A DNA stretch of 33,078 nucleotides, taken from contig JAGLMD010000053.1 of NCBI GenBank assembly GCA_023140175.1, positions 1-33,078 on the forward strand, read 5' to 3'. This document shows positions 18,164 through 27,621 of the stretch, one piece after another (position 1 is the stretch's first letter; each line of letters starts with the position of its first letter). Position numbers and translations under genes: made by a program. Under the pieces are notes generated by a model. It made no database searches and was not told the DNA's origin. It saw only the letters and a program-made list of their open reading frames with translations. Origin of the DNA: Nanobdellota archaeon (GTDB lineage: Archaea; Nanobdellota; Nanobdellia; Woesearchaeales; WJIZ01).

Positions 18164-19258
18164 TTAATCAAAAAAACCTTTTTCTTTTAAGAGTTCAGCG
18201 TTTAATATTCCACCGCCTGCTGCTCCCCTGACAGTGTTATGGCTCAGGCCGACAAATCTATAGTCAAAGACATTACAAGGTCTTAGTCTGCCAACTGTTA
18301 CAGCCATCCCTTTATCTACATCACGATCTTTTCTTGGCTGAGGCCTATTATCCTCCTCTCGGTAGATAATCGGCTGTTTTGGAGCAAAGGGAAGGTCTAA
18401 TTCTTGAGGAATGCTTTTGAATTCTTTCCAGATTTTTAAGATATCTTCTTTTGATGGTTTTTTATCTCCAAATTCAAGGCTTACGCAAGCTGTATGGCCG
18501 TCTATAACAGGAACTCGGTTGCAGTGAGCAGAGATTTTAATGGAAAGGTCGTTGATGAATTTTCCATCTTCTATTTTCCCAAAAATCTTTTGCGGCTCTA
18601 TTTCAGATTTTTCTTCTTCACCGCCTATGTAAGGCACTATATTATCTACTAGGTCTATTGAAGCTACCCCCGGATAACCTGCTCCTGAGACTGCTTGCAA
18701 GGTTGTAATAATCATCCTCTTTACTTTATATCCTGCTTTCTGTAGAGCATAAACTGGAGTAATATAGCTCTGTAAGCTGCAGTTCGGCTTTACAGTCACA
18801 AATCCTTTTTTCCAGTTGTGGTGTTTCTGTTGGATTGGTATTATGTTTATGTGGTCTGCATTAATTTCTGGAATAAGCATCGGGACATCTTCTGTATGTC
18901 TATGTGCTGAGGCATTTGAGACAACAGGAATGTCATTTTCTGCATATTTATTCTCTAATTCCCTTATAGTTTGCTTATCTATCTCTAAAGCAGAGAAAAC
19001 AAAAGTGCATTTTCCTTTTGCTTCTTCGACATTATTTGCGTCTCCAACTATTAAGTCTTTAACTGTGGAAGGAATTTCTGTGTTCATATGCCATCTTCCT
19101 TTGACAGCTTCTTCATAGCTTTTGCCTGCTGATCTTGGAGAAGCTGCAACATAATTTACTTGAAACCATGGATGATTCTCTAATAATTTGATATACATCT
19201 GGCCAACCATTCCTGTTGCACCTAAAACTCCGACTTTTATTTTTTCCATATGCTTCAC
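18164..19258 (-). CDS. asd: Aspartate-semialdehyde dehydrogenase (archaeal type)
   Basis: KIKVGVLGATGMVGQMYIKLLENHPWF; VKPNCSLQSYITPVYAL; probable start MEKIK at 19249. Confidence 0.93.
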   Translation of the reverse strand: MKHMEKIKVGVLGATGMVGQMYIKLLENHPWFQVNYVAASPRSAGKSYEEAVKGRWHMNTEIPSTVKDLIVGDANNVEEAKGKCTFVFSALEIDKQTIRELENKYAENDIPVVSNASAHRHTEDVPMLIPEINADHINIIPIQQKHHNWKKGFVTVKPNCSLQSYITPVYALQKAGYKVKRMIITTLQAVSGAGYPGVASIDLVDNIVPYIGGEEEKSEIEPQKIFGKIEDGKFINDLSIKISAHCNRVPVIDGHTACVSLEFGDKKPSKEDILKIWKEFKSIPQELDLPFAPKQPIIYREEDNRPQPRKDRDVDKGMAVTVGRLRPCNVFDYRFVGLSHNTVRGAAGGGILNAELLKEKGFFD

Positions 19259-19300
19259 CTTTTAATTAGAGAACTAACTATACAACTTTTATATAAATAT

Positions 19301-19316
19301 TGTTATGATAGTAACA
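19301..19316. promoter_or_regulatory. Palindromic putative operator TGTTATGATAGTAACA in the asd/hom divergent promoter
   Basis: TGTTA-N6-TAACA; 15/16 match to the reverse complement of the site at 31858-31873. Confidence 0.55.
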
Positions 19317-19363
19317 GATAGTTATGACAAACTATTTAAACAAAAATCAAATAATGTTGCTTT

Positions 19364-20623
19364 ATGAATCTCAACATTGCATTAATAGGTACTGGAACTA
19401 TAGGCTCTGGGGTTGTGGAGATATTAAAAAATAATTCTGAATTAATAGAGAAAAGGACAGGAGTGAGTATAATTTTGAAGAAAGTATGTGAACTTGATTT
19501 TTCCAAAGCAAAAAAATTAGGCATAGATGAAGAAATATTGACAAAAGATTACAAAGAAGTTATCTCTGATAAAGATATCGATGTTGTAATTGAACTTATA
19601 GGGGGATATGAGCCTGCAAGAACAATAATCATTGAGGCAATAAAAGCAGGAAAGAATATTGTTACGGCAAATAAAGCTGTTATTGCAAGGTATGGGGATG
19701 AGATATTTAAAGCTGCAGCAGAGAATAATGTTAATGTTAATTTTGAGGCTGCTGTTGGCGGATGCATACCTATTATAAAAGCCATAAAAGAGAGTTATGC
19801 GAGTGATAAGATTAAAGCGATATATGGCATACTTAATGGAACAACAAATTTTATCCTTTCCATGATGGAAGAGGGAATGAGCTACTCAGATTCTTTGAAG
19901 AAAGCGCAGGAATTGGGTTTTGCTGAAGCAGACCCTAGTTTTGATGTAGAAGGAAAGGACACTGCACATAAAATTGTTATCTTGTCAAGGTTAGCTTACA
20001 ACAGCATGATTCCCGAGAATATAGAAACAACAGGGATATCTGAACTAAAGATGCCCGACATAATGTATGCCAAAGAATTGGGATATAAGATAAAGCTTCT
20101 TGCAATATCAAAACTTGAGAATAATGAGCTGGATATTAGAGCAGGGCCAGTTATGGTTCCAATAGAGCATAGCATAGCATCTGTCAATAATGAAATTAAT
20201 GCTGTTTATTTAATCGGAGAACAGACAAAAGAAACAATGTTATATGGAAGGGGTGCAGGAAAGCTGCCGACTGCTACTGCTGTTGTTTCTGATATAGTAG
20301 ACATAGCTAAAAGAAATAAGGGCTATTATACTTTCTTCAATGAAATTAAATTAAAGGATCAGGATGAAGTAATGGCAAGGTTTTATCTTAAGTTTATGCT
20401 TATAGACAAGCCAGGGTCTTTAGCCAAGATTACAAAGATATTAGGAGACAATAATATCAGCATAAATGCTGCTGTGCAGAAAGAAGAAGACAAAGATGTT
20501 GTGCCTGTTGTTGTTATAACCCATAAATCTCTTAATAAAAATATAAAGAAAGCAATTGAAGAAATAGAAAAACTTGATAGTGTAAAGGAAAAGCCTGTTT
20601 ATCTGATGATTGAGGATTTTTAA
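19364..20623 (+). CDS. hom: Homoserine dehydrogenase with C-terminal ACT domain
   Basis: LNIALIGTGTIGSGVVEIL; NIVTANKAVIARYG; NGTTNFILS; C-terminal DKPGSLAKITKILGDNNISINAAVQ. Confidence 0.95.
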   Translation: MNLNIALIGTGTIGSGVVEILKNNSELIEKRTGVSIILKKVCELDFSKAKKLGIDEEILTKDYKEVISDKDIDVVIELIGGYEPARTIIIEAIKAGKNIVTANKAVIARYGDEIFKAAAENNVNVNFEAAVGGCIPIIKAIKESYASDKIKAIYGILNGTTNFILSMMEEGMSYSDSLKKAQELGFAEADPSFDVEGKDTAHKIVILSRLAYNSMIPENIETTGISELKMPDIMYAKELGYKIKLLAISKLENNELDIRAGPVMVPIEHSIASVNNEINAVYLIGEQTKETMLYGRGAGKLPTATAVVSDIVDIAKRNKGYYTFFNEIKLKDQDEVMARFYLKFMLIDKPGSLAKITKILGDNNISINAAVQKEEDKDVVPVVVITHKSLNKNIKKAIEEIEKLDSVKEKPVYLMIEDF

Positions 20624-20683
20624 TTGTAAATTTTACTTTTAATAGATATGATCTCCAGTCTGATTCTTACTTATTGAGATGGA

Positions 20684-21478
20684 CTATCTAATTCTCTCTT
20701 CATAACAATCCTTAATTCGTTCTATAACTTTTTTAGAATCATCTGCCTTAATTATGAAGTACATCCTTTTCTCATCGGAATTGATATACCAATCACAAAT
20801 ACTTCCAAAGATAATATCATCTTTAAAATTATCTGCTATTTTTTCATAGTTTAGTTCATAAAACTTAGATGAAATGGCAAGTTTATGTATTTCTGGGCTG
20901 ATTATATCCTTTTCTTTGGATAGTATCAATATATTGGGGTGAAGTTCTAAACTCTTTAAAAGCCTTTTATGTTTATCTTCCCCGGAAATGTCATTTTGAT
21001 ACGATAAGCCGCCTACTTCGAATAAGTGATCAAAAGACGAAAAGCAATCCATGGAACATATTCTTTTCCGATAAATTTCTTTGAGTCTATCCCGAATAAG
21101 CCCATAAGTCAGCAACTCCTCTCCTTTCATGGTTCTTTCACAATACTCTGAAACCAACTGTTTTAAAGCATCATTATTGTATTTTTGAGCTATGTACATT
21201 AATTTTCCATAATCAATATTCCTTACTTTAAAGAATGAATTACGAAAATCTGCCAGATCCTGCGCTCCAGGAAACCTATGGACGATTCTATCCTCTAATA
21301 TAACACCCTCATAAACCGGAACAAAAGAAAATTTTCCTAATGAAGACACATACTCACTAACTTCAGAAATAAAAGATCCATTTAGCTCCTGATCCACCAA
21401 TATAGCCAAATTTTTGTTTCTTTTTAATATCCTCCTTATATCTTTCTTAGTTAAATTTTCATGCATTAAGTCAGACAA
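20684..21478 (-). CDS. Hypothetical protein
   Basis: 264-aa ORF in an otherwise empty interval; no recognised family. Confidence 0.65.
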   Translation of the reverse strand: MSDLMHENLTKKDIRRILKRNKNLAILVDQELNGSFISEVSEYVSSLGKFSFVPVYEGVILEDRIVHRFPGAQDLADFRNSFFKVRNIDYGKLMYIAQKYNNDALKQLVSEYCERTMKGEELLTYGLIRDRLKEIYRKRICSMDCFSSFDHLFEVGGLSYQNDISGEDKHKRLLKSLELHPNILILSKEKDIISPEIHKLAISSKFYELNYEKIADNFKDDIIFGSICDWYINSDEKRMYFIIKADDSKKVIERIKDCYEERIR

Positions 21479-21531
21479 TTAGGTTATTATTTATAAACTT
21501 TTAAGTTCTCAAAGCAATATCTTCCCACTAC

Positions 21532-22851
21532 TCAAATAAACTCCTGATGCAAAGCATTTATGGTCTTGTCAGCATCTTCTTCATCAACAACAAAACTTAT
21601 GTTGATTTCTGAAGCACCCTGAGATATCATCTCGATACTCACTCCTGCCTTGCCGACTGTAGAGAATACTTTTCCTGCAAGTCCTTTTGTATGCTTCAAC
21701 CCTTCTCCGACAACACATATGATGGCTTTGTTATCTTCTGTCTTTACTTTTGCGATACCTTCCAGATCTTTTACTATCTTATCCATCCCATTTGAATCAT
21801 TGATTGTCATAGAGATACTCACTTCTGACGTAGAAATCATGTCGACACTTTTCTGATAGTCTCTGAAGATATCAAAGACCCTTGCTAAATATCCGTGCGC
21901 GTTTAACATCCTTGTTGAGGTGACATTAACCAAAGAAATGCCTTTCTTGCAGGCAATGGCTTTCATTACTTTGTCAGTTTTTTCTGCTTTTGGTGTTACA
22001 ATAGTGCCTTTTCCTTCCGGATTATATGTATTCAGAACCCTGACAGGAATATTCTTTTCCATGGCCGGAATTATTGATTTGGGATGCAAGACCTTTGCTC
22101 CAAAGATTGCTAATTCAGAGGCTTCATCAAAGCTTAGCTTAGCTATTGTTTTTGCATCCTTGACTATTTTTGGATCTGTGCTCATTATTCCGTCAACATC
22201 TGTCCAGATCTGGATTTCATCTGAGTCAGTTGCTGCTCCAATAATGGAAGCAGTATAATCTGAGCCGCCCCTGCTTAAGGTAGTTATTTCACCGGCAGTT
22301 GTTTTTCCTATAAAGCCAGTTACCACAGGAACATGATCCATCTTAGCCATGTGCTCTTTTATCATCTCAGGAGCATGCTCTAAAGGCTCTGCCCTTCCAA
22401 AGTCCGGATTAGTTATCATGCCCATATCAAAAGCATCATGAGCCTTTGCTTTTATTCCAACTTTGCTGAGATAAGCTGCTACAATCCTGCAGGACATTCT
22501 TTCTCCATAGCTTTGTATATGGTCTAATGTTTCTGTGCTTTCCAATCTTACATTTTCGACCCTTTCCATAAGCCTGTCAATATCCTCAAGCAAGGGGGTA
22601 GCAGTATCTTTAGCTATGTCCAGTTCCCTGATGATCTTGTCATGTTTTTCCTTTAAGTGCCTGAGAAGATCCTTGGTTGATTCGCCTTTGAAAGCAGTAT
22701 TTGCCATCTCAATAAGCATATCGGTCACGCCCTTTACAGCACTGCATACAACAACAGGCTTTTGGTCGAGATTTAACTTTATTATCTGTGAGACAGCCTT
22801 GATTTTTTCAGCGTTTCCGACTGATGTACCGCCGAACTTCATTACGATCAT
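21532..22851 (-). CDS. lysC: Aspartate kinase with C-terminal ACT domains
   Basis: MIVMKFGGTSVGNAEKIK; TTLSRGGSDYTASIIGAA; C-terminal ACT repeats. Confidence 0.95.
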   Translation of the reverse strand: MIVMKFGGTSVGNAEKIKAVSQIIKLNLDQKPVVVCSAVKGVTDMLIEMANTAFKGESTKDLLRHLKEKHDKIIRELDIAKDTATPLLEDIDRLMERVENVRLESTETLDHIQSYGERMSCRIVAAYLSKVGIKAKAHDAFDMGMITNPDFGRAEPLEHAPEMIKEHMAKMDHVPVVTGFIGKTTAGEITTLSRGGSDYTASIIGAATDSDEIQIWTDVDGIMSTDPKIVKDAKTIAKLSFDEASELAIFGAKVLHPKSIIPAMEKNIPVRVLNTYNPEGKGTIVTPKAEKTDKVMKAIACKKGISLVNVTSTRMLNAHGYLARVFDIFRDYQKSVDMISTSEVSISMTINDSNGMDKIVKDLEGIAKVKTEDNKAIICVVGEGLKHTKGLAGKVFSTVGKAGVSIEMISQGASEINISFVVDEEDADKTINALHQEFI

Positions 22852-22961
22852 TTAGTTTCACCCTTAATTCTGATTCAAAGAAGGATACAAGAATTATTTA
22901 AAAAGATTATGTATCAAAGAAAACAAATTTTTATATATAAGTGTAGACTTTGATGGATAAA

Positions 22962-22993
22962 GGGGTGAGTAAACACCTCAGGGAATTCTGAGG
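22962..22993 (+). promoter_or_regulatory. Structured 5' leader with two overlapping, mutually exclusive hairpins
   Basis: GGGGTG(22962-67):CACCTC(22974-79) and CCTCAG(22976-81):CTGAGG(22988-93) share CCTC; TATA-like tttttatatataag at about 22928-22941 upstream, GGAGG at 22999. Confidence 0.45.
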
Positions 22994-23010
22994 ATCATGG
23001 AGGGTTTTAG

Positions 23011-23712
23011 ATGGAAAGTATTAGTAATACTGTTAACCAATATAAAATGATACCTAAAGCAGACTATCCTATTTTAATCTATCAAGATAATGGAAATAAG
23101 GAAAAAGCACCGAACATAGATGGGAGCGTTATACAAAGAGAAAATATACAAAAGAGTGTTAGAAACATACTTAGGTGTGGCAAGAAAGAACTACCAATTG
23201 ATCAAATTAAGGAGGAGAAGGAAGAAAATTACAACCATAATAAGATAGTCATATTTGGAACTGAGATAGATTTAGAGAGAAGGTGTTTTGGGTGGACAAT
23301 GAGAGATGAAAAACCCCCTGAAATTCTTTCTAGAGAAATAGAATATAGAATAAATGAACACGAAGCTAAGAAAGGTAAGTTTCAGTATATATATTTTATT
23401 TTTGATAGGGTGCCTTCAAATCCAGGTTCTTATAGAAGACCTGATGTAGAATATTTCAAAGGATTAGGGGAGAAACTGTATAAAGCATTCCCTAAGGAGA
23501 TAAGAAAGAGTGTACAAGTAAGAGTATTACAAGATAGATATAATCTCACAAAATTATTATTAAAGCCTCATAAAGATAAACAAGGGACAGTTTTCTCAGG
23601 AACTAAAGATATAATAGAGATCAAGTCTAAGGGATTTGGGGTTCATTCTGAAATGATAGGTAAAGAGTTGGAAGGGATAGTAGAAAGCACTAAACCTGAT
23701 CCAGAAGCCTGA
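23011..23712 (+). CDS. Hypothetical protein
   Basis: 233-aa ORF, ggagg upstream; 3' end overlaps lysS by 23 bp (convergent). Confidence 0.65.
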   Translation: MESISNTVNQYKMIPKADYPILIYQDNGNKEKAPNIDGSVIQRENIQKSVRNILRCGKKELPIDQIKEEKEENYNHNKIVIFGTEIDLERRCFGWTMRDEKPPEILSREIEYRINEHEAKKGKFQYIYFIFDRVPSNPGSYRRPDVEYFKGLGEKLYKAFPKEIRKSVQVRVLQDRYNLTKLLLKPHKDKQGTVFSGTKDIIEIKSKGFGVHSEMIGKELEGIVESTKPDPEA

Positions 23713-25249
23713 TAACTTTTTCTTTTCCTATTGTCAGGATAAATGGAGCTAACTTTGGGCCTTTTTCCTTGTTTATCAGTATCCTGTAACATAGCTTGAA
23801 GAAATCCTTTGTACTGTAATCATTGCTTTTTATTATACCATAGAACTCGTTGAAAAGCTCATCTTCTGTGTAATCTTTTTCTTTAAGCTTATCTTTTAGC
23901 TGAGTGAGAATATTTTTTTCTTTTTCATTTAAGTCAGACCCTACTTTTTTTACTATATTGAATCTCATGGCTTCAGGAGCATAGTTATTTATCCAGTTAG
24001 AAGCACATCTTACCCTTAGTTTCAGCCTTTCTGAATCAAAATCCTCTTTTATCTCTTTTTTGTAATAATCTTTTATCTTATCAAAATCGTTTTCATAGAT
24101 CTGGATAATATTGCAGAGATGCCTGAAGCTGGGCTGCAGGGGAAATTTCTTTTTTGGCTTGTCGACACAGCTCAATTCATAGATTCTTTTCTGTTTAGAA
24201 GCTTCTTTTTCTGGTAAATCTTCCTTATCATAATATATTCTTTCCAACTTATCAAAGTCTTCATATATTTTTATTACATCCAAGTCAAAGCTGATCGCGA
24301 ATTCAGTATTCGGCCTTGTACCAGCAAAGAGATATCTTACAATGTCTGGCTCGTAAATTTCCAAGACATCTTTTATTGTGATTACATTTCCCAATGAAGA
24401 AGATATTTTTCCGCCTGCTCCTTTTATTGAGATGAAGTCATACATTATGTACAATGGAGGGTCTTGGTTGTATATTTTTTTTACTATCTCTTTAGCTGTT
24501 GTAAAACTACCGCCTTCTGTTGAATGGTCTTTGCCTCCTGGCTCGAAATCTACTTTTTCATATGCCCAGCGCATGGGCCAGTCTATCCTCCATAATAATT
24601 TAGATATGCCATCTTTTGAAAAGTCAAATGTTTTTTCTTTGTTGTTCTTGTCTTTGTAGCTGATTTCAAAGTTTCCAAGATACTTTATGTCTGAAATCTC
24701 GTCTGTTTTAGTATCTGGATCGAAAATGCTTATTGGAAGCCATGAATCTGATAAAGGTTCTTTTCTGTAATTGTCCAGGATAGACTTTATTTCCTTAGAG
24801 TGTTCCAATGCTTTTCTCATGCCTTCTTTATATGCACATTTCCTGTATTGTTTGCTTTGGTAGATGAATTCGGGATTTATTCCCAGCTTAGAGAGTTCTT
24901 TTTCAACTGCAACTTCATTATGACGAGCGAAGCTTTCTTCTTTATCATAAGGATCAGGAACATCTACAATCGGCTTTCTCAGTTCTTTTTTCAGTTCATC
25001 TTGCTTTGGCCATCCTTTAGGGACTTTCCTGAAGACATCATAATCATCCCAGGAATAGATGAATCTTGTTTTCTTTCCCAAATCTTTTAATGCTCTTACA
25101 ACTAATTCGACAGTTATTATCTCCCTAAAATTGCCGATATGGACAATACCAGAAGGAGTTATACCAGAAGCACAGACATATTGGTCTTTTTTTACTTTTA
25201 TTATCTTTCTTGCTGTCTGGTCAGCCCAGTGCATTGATTCTTCTGACAT
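23690..25249 (-). CDS. lysS: Lysyl-tRNA synthetase, class I
   Basis: HWADQTARKIIK, YVCASGITPSGIVHIGNFREIITVELV (HIGN), KISSSLGNVITIKDVLEIYEPDIVRYLFAGTRPNTEFAISFD. Confidence 0.95.
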   Translation of the reverse strand: MSEESMHWADQTARKIIKVKKDQYVCASGITPSGIVHIGNFREIITVELVVRALKDLGKKTRFIYSWDDYDVFRKVPKGWPKQDELKKELRKPIVDVPDPYDKEESFARHNEVAVEKELSKLGINPEFIYQSKQYRKCAYKEGMRKALEHSKEIKSILDNYRKEPLSDSWLPISIFDPDTKTDEISDIKYLGNFEISYKDKNNKEKTFDFSKDGISKLLWRIDWPMRWAYEKVDFEPGGKDHSTEGGSFTTAKEIVKKIYNQDPPLYIMYDFISIKGAGGKISSSLGNVITIKDVLEIYEPDIVRYLFAGTRPNTEFAISFDLDVIKIYEDFDKLERIYYDKEDLPEKEASKQKRIYELSCVDKPKKKFPLQPSFRHLCNIIQIYENDFDKIKDYYKKEIKEDFDSERLKLRVRCASNWINNYAPEAMRFNIVKKVGSDLNEKEKNILTQLKDKLKEKDYTEDELFNEFYGIIKSNDYSTKDFFKLCYRILINKEKGPKLAPFILTIGKEKVIRLLDQV

Positions 25250-25378
25250 GATTTAATGTTTTATCAGGAGTTTTTTAAAGATTGTGGTTGGAGATTGATA
25301 TCAAATTAACTCTAATGACTTATCATGATCTAATTTTGCTGCACTAATTATATAAATTTCCAATCATTCCAGATTATC

Positions 25379-25927
25379 ATGAGAATAGGTGTTTATGGCT
25401 CTGCAGCTGAGAATAACAAGCCATCTGCAAATGAGAAAGCCAGAGAGATAGGAAGAGAGATAGCGAGAAAGGGGCATGTGCTGATAACTGGCGGCTGTAA
25501 TGGTTTTCCTTATGAGGCAGTTATCGGAGCAAGAGAATTTGACGGGCATTGTATAGCTTATTCTCCGGCTACTTCCCTTGAGGAGCATGTACATACTTTT
25601 GGTTTTCCTGTTGATGGTTTTTCTGAATTTGTATATACTCCTGAATCTTTTGAGCATGCTAATGATAGATATATCTGCCTAAAATACCGGAACCTGATCT
25701 CTGTAGCATCTGTTGATGCAGGATTAATAATAGGTGGGAGAACTGGTACTATGAATGAATTCACACTACTTTATGACTGGGGCAAGAATATAGGCGTACT
25801 AGCGGAGAGCGGAGGAATAACAAATGAAGCTATCCAAACACTCCTAAAAGATATAGATAAAGATAGGGGCTCTAAAATAATATATGATGCTGAGCCAATT
25901 TCTTTAGTAAAAAGATTAGTTACTTGA
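25379..25927 (+). CDS. SLOG/LOG-like (TIGR00725-type) Rossmann protein
   Basis: RIGVYGSAAENNKPSANEKAREIGREIARKGHVLITGGCNGFPYEAVIGA; GGRTGTMNEFTLLYDWGKNIGVL. Confidence 0.8.
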   Translation: MRIGVYGSAAENNKPSANEKAREIGREIARKGHVLITGGCNGFPYEAVIGAREFDGHCIAYSPATSLEEHVHTFGFPVDGFSEFVYTPESFEHANDRYICLKYRNLISVASVDAGLIIGGRTGTMNEFTLLYDWGKNIGVLAESGGITNEAIQTLLKDIDKDRGSKIIYDAEPISLVKRLVT

Positions 25928-25996
25928 TAAGTGCTGGAAATCAATTGAACATAAGCAAGGTTTGTATTATAATATAAGCACACCCAGAACAAAAAA

Positions 25997-26353
25997 TCAT
26001 GTAAAATATCTTGGATCATCACTTCTTATGGTTATTTCACTTTTATCTGTTTTGTTATATTTTGTGCTAATCTTTTCTTTTTTCACATCTGTTTCTTTAT
26101 CATCTTTTATATCATTGATCTCCAGGACTTTTTTCATGTTCATATTGCCGCAGTTCATGCAGCTGAAATAGGCGCCATATTTGCCCTTCTTTATATCTAA
26201 GTAACCTCCGCAAATGCATTTGATATCCTTTATGATAGAATTCTTGTGTCTTGAGCAGACAGGAATGCTTTGAGGATTTACTGTTGTTGCCTGCTGATTA
26301 CAAAAAGGGCATTTGTCTATTTTGCTCTGTCCATATTTTTTAGGGATATACAT
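25997..26353 (-). CDS. Small multi-Cys zinc-ribbon protein
   Basis: CPFCNQQ...CSRH...CICGGY...CMNCGN pattern, 118 aa. Confidence 0.65.
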   Translation of the reverse strand: MYIPKKYGQSKIDKCPFCNQQATTVNPQSIPVCSRHKNSIIKDIKCICGGYLDIKKGKYGAYFSCMNCGNMNMKKVLEINDIKDDKETDVKKEKISTKYNKTDKSEITIRSDDPRYFT

Positions 26354-26385
26354 ATTGAATCAAACCTTTATAATAATAAAAGAAA

Positions 26386-27567
26386 TCAAAACTTCAGATT
26401 CCTTAGTTTATCTGCTGCTATCTTACAATCATTGATAGTTGGAACCAGTGCAAACCTAACATAGCCGTCTCCGGGATTCAAGCCATCTACTGGATCAGAT
26501 ATCCATGGGCCCGGTGTAACAACACAAGCTATTTTCGGATCAAGAAGCTTCTTTGCAAAATCTACTGATGTCATTTTCTCTGGAACCTTTTGCCATATGT
26601 ACATTGTTGCTTTTGGAGTGCAGTCTTCCAATCCTGCCTCAACTAATGCCTTGCACACTAAATCCCTCTTTCTCTTATAGTTTTCCCTCATCAGCTTGAC
26701 ATGAGATTCATCTTCATATGCTGCAATAGCTGCATCCTGCAGGAATGTTGAAGTGCCGGAGTCGATATTTGTTTTTACTTTTCTGAATATCTTTATTATT
26801 TCTGCATCTCCAGCTATCCAGCCTACCCTGTAAGTAGTCATGAAGCTTCTTTTAGATAAAGAGTTGAAAACAACTATCCCTTCCCTGTCAAGTTCAAGGA
26901 TCGATATTGGTTTGTCATCTTCATTGTAATAGAATTCTGAATAAGGTTCGTCAGAAGCAATAATAATATTATTATCATGGCCAAAATCAATGACTTTCTT
27001 AAAGAATTCTTTTGATGCTGTCTGTGTTGTGGGATTATTTGGGTAGTTTATCCAAAGAATCTTTGATTTTTTTACTATTTCAGCTGGAATCTTTTCTAAT
27101 TCTGGATAGAAATTATTCTCCTTTGTTAAAGGCATGAAATAACTTTTTCCTTCGGCAAATAAAGTTCCTCTTGAGTAAGGGGGATAGCCGGGAGTAGGGC
27201 ATAGCACATAATCACCAGGATTGACAAAGCCCTCTGCGAAATTAAACACAGCTTCTTTGCTGCCCGCTGTTGAAGAAATTTCTGTTTTGGGGTCTAAATC
27301 AATATTAAATCTTTTCTTGTTCCAATTAGCAACAGATTCTCTGAATTCTAAACTGCCGATGTAAGAAGGATAACCAGAGCTTCTTTTTTTGTCAATGGCC
27401 CTTTTGGTATAGTTTCTAATTATTCCGGGAGTTTGCTCTTTTGGATCGCCAACACCAAAGTCTATTGGAATGATATCCTGCTTCTTTAGTTTTTCAACTT
27501 CGTTATCAACATCAGCAAAAGCATAGCTGCCTATGGACTGCACCCTTTTTGAAGCTTCTATCATCAT
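26386..27567 (-). CDS. dapL: Class I/II PLP aminotransferase, probable LL-diaminopimelate aminotransferase
   Basis: CPTPGYPPYSRGTLFAEGKSYFMPLTKENNFYPELEKIP...WINYPNNPT; VFNSLSKRSFMTTYRVGW; located among dap genes. Confidence 0.8.
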   Translation of the reverse strand: MMIEASKRVQSIGSYAFADVDNEVEKLKKQDIIPIDFGVGDPKEQTPGIIRNYTKRAIDKKRSSGYPSYIGSLEFRESVANWNKKRFNIDLDPKTEISSTAGSKEAVFNFAEGFVNPGDYVLCPTPGYPPYSRGTLFAEGKSYFMPLTKENNFYPELEKIPAEIVKKSKILWINYPNNPTTQTASKEFFKKVIDFGHDNNIIIASDEPYSEFYYNEDDKPISILELDREGIVVFNSLSKRSFMTTYRVGWIAGDAEIIKIFRKVKTNIDSGTSTFLQDAAIAAYEDESHVKLMRENYKRKRDLVCKALVEAGLEDCTPKATMYIWQKVPEKMTSVDFAKKLLDPKIACVVTPGPWISDPVDGLNPGDGYVRFALVPTINDCKIAADKLRNLKF

Positions 27568-27621
27568 TTTCTTACCTCGTTTTTTACAGTTTAGAAAAGA
27601 TACTGAAGGTATTTATAAAAT

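Noticed and set aside
22951-22993. Possible box C/D sRNA (tgatgg ... ctga)
   Set aside because: Box C does not match RUGAUGA and there are no clear C'/D' boxes; explained better as a hairpin leader or short ORF.
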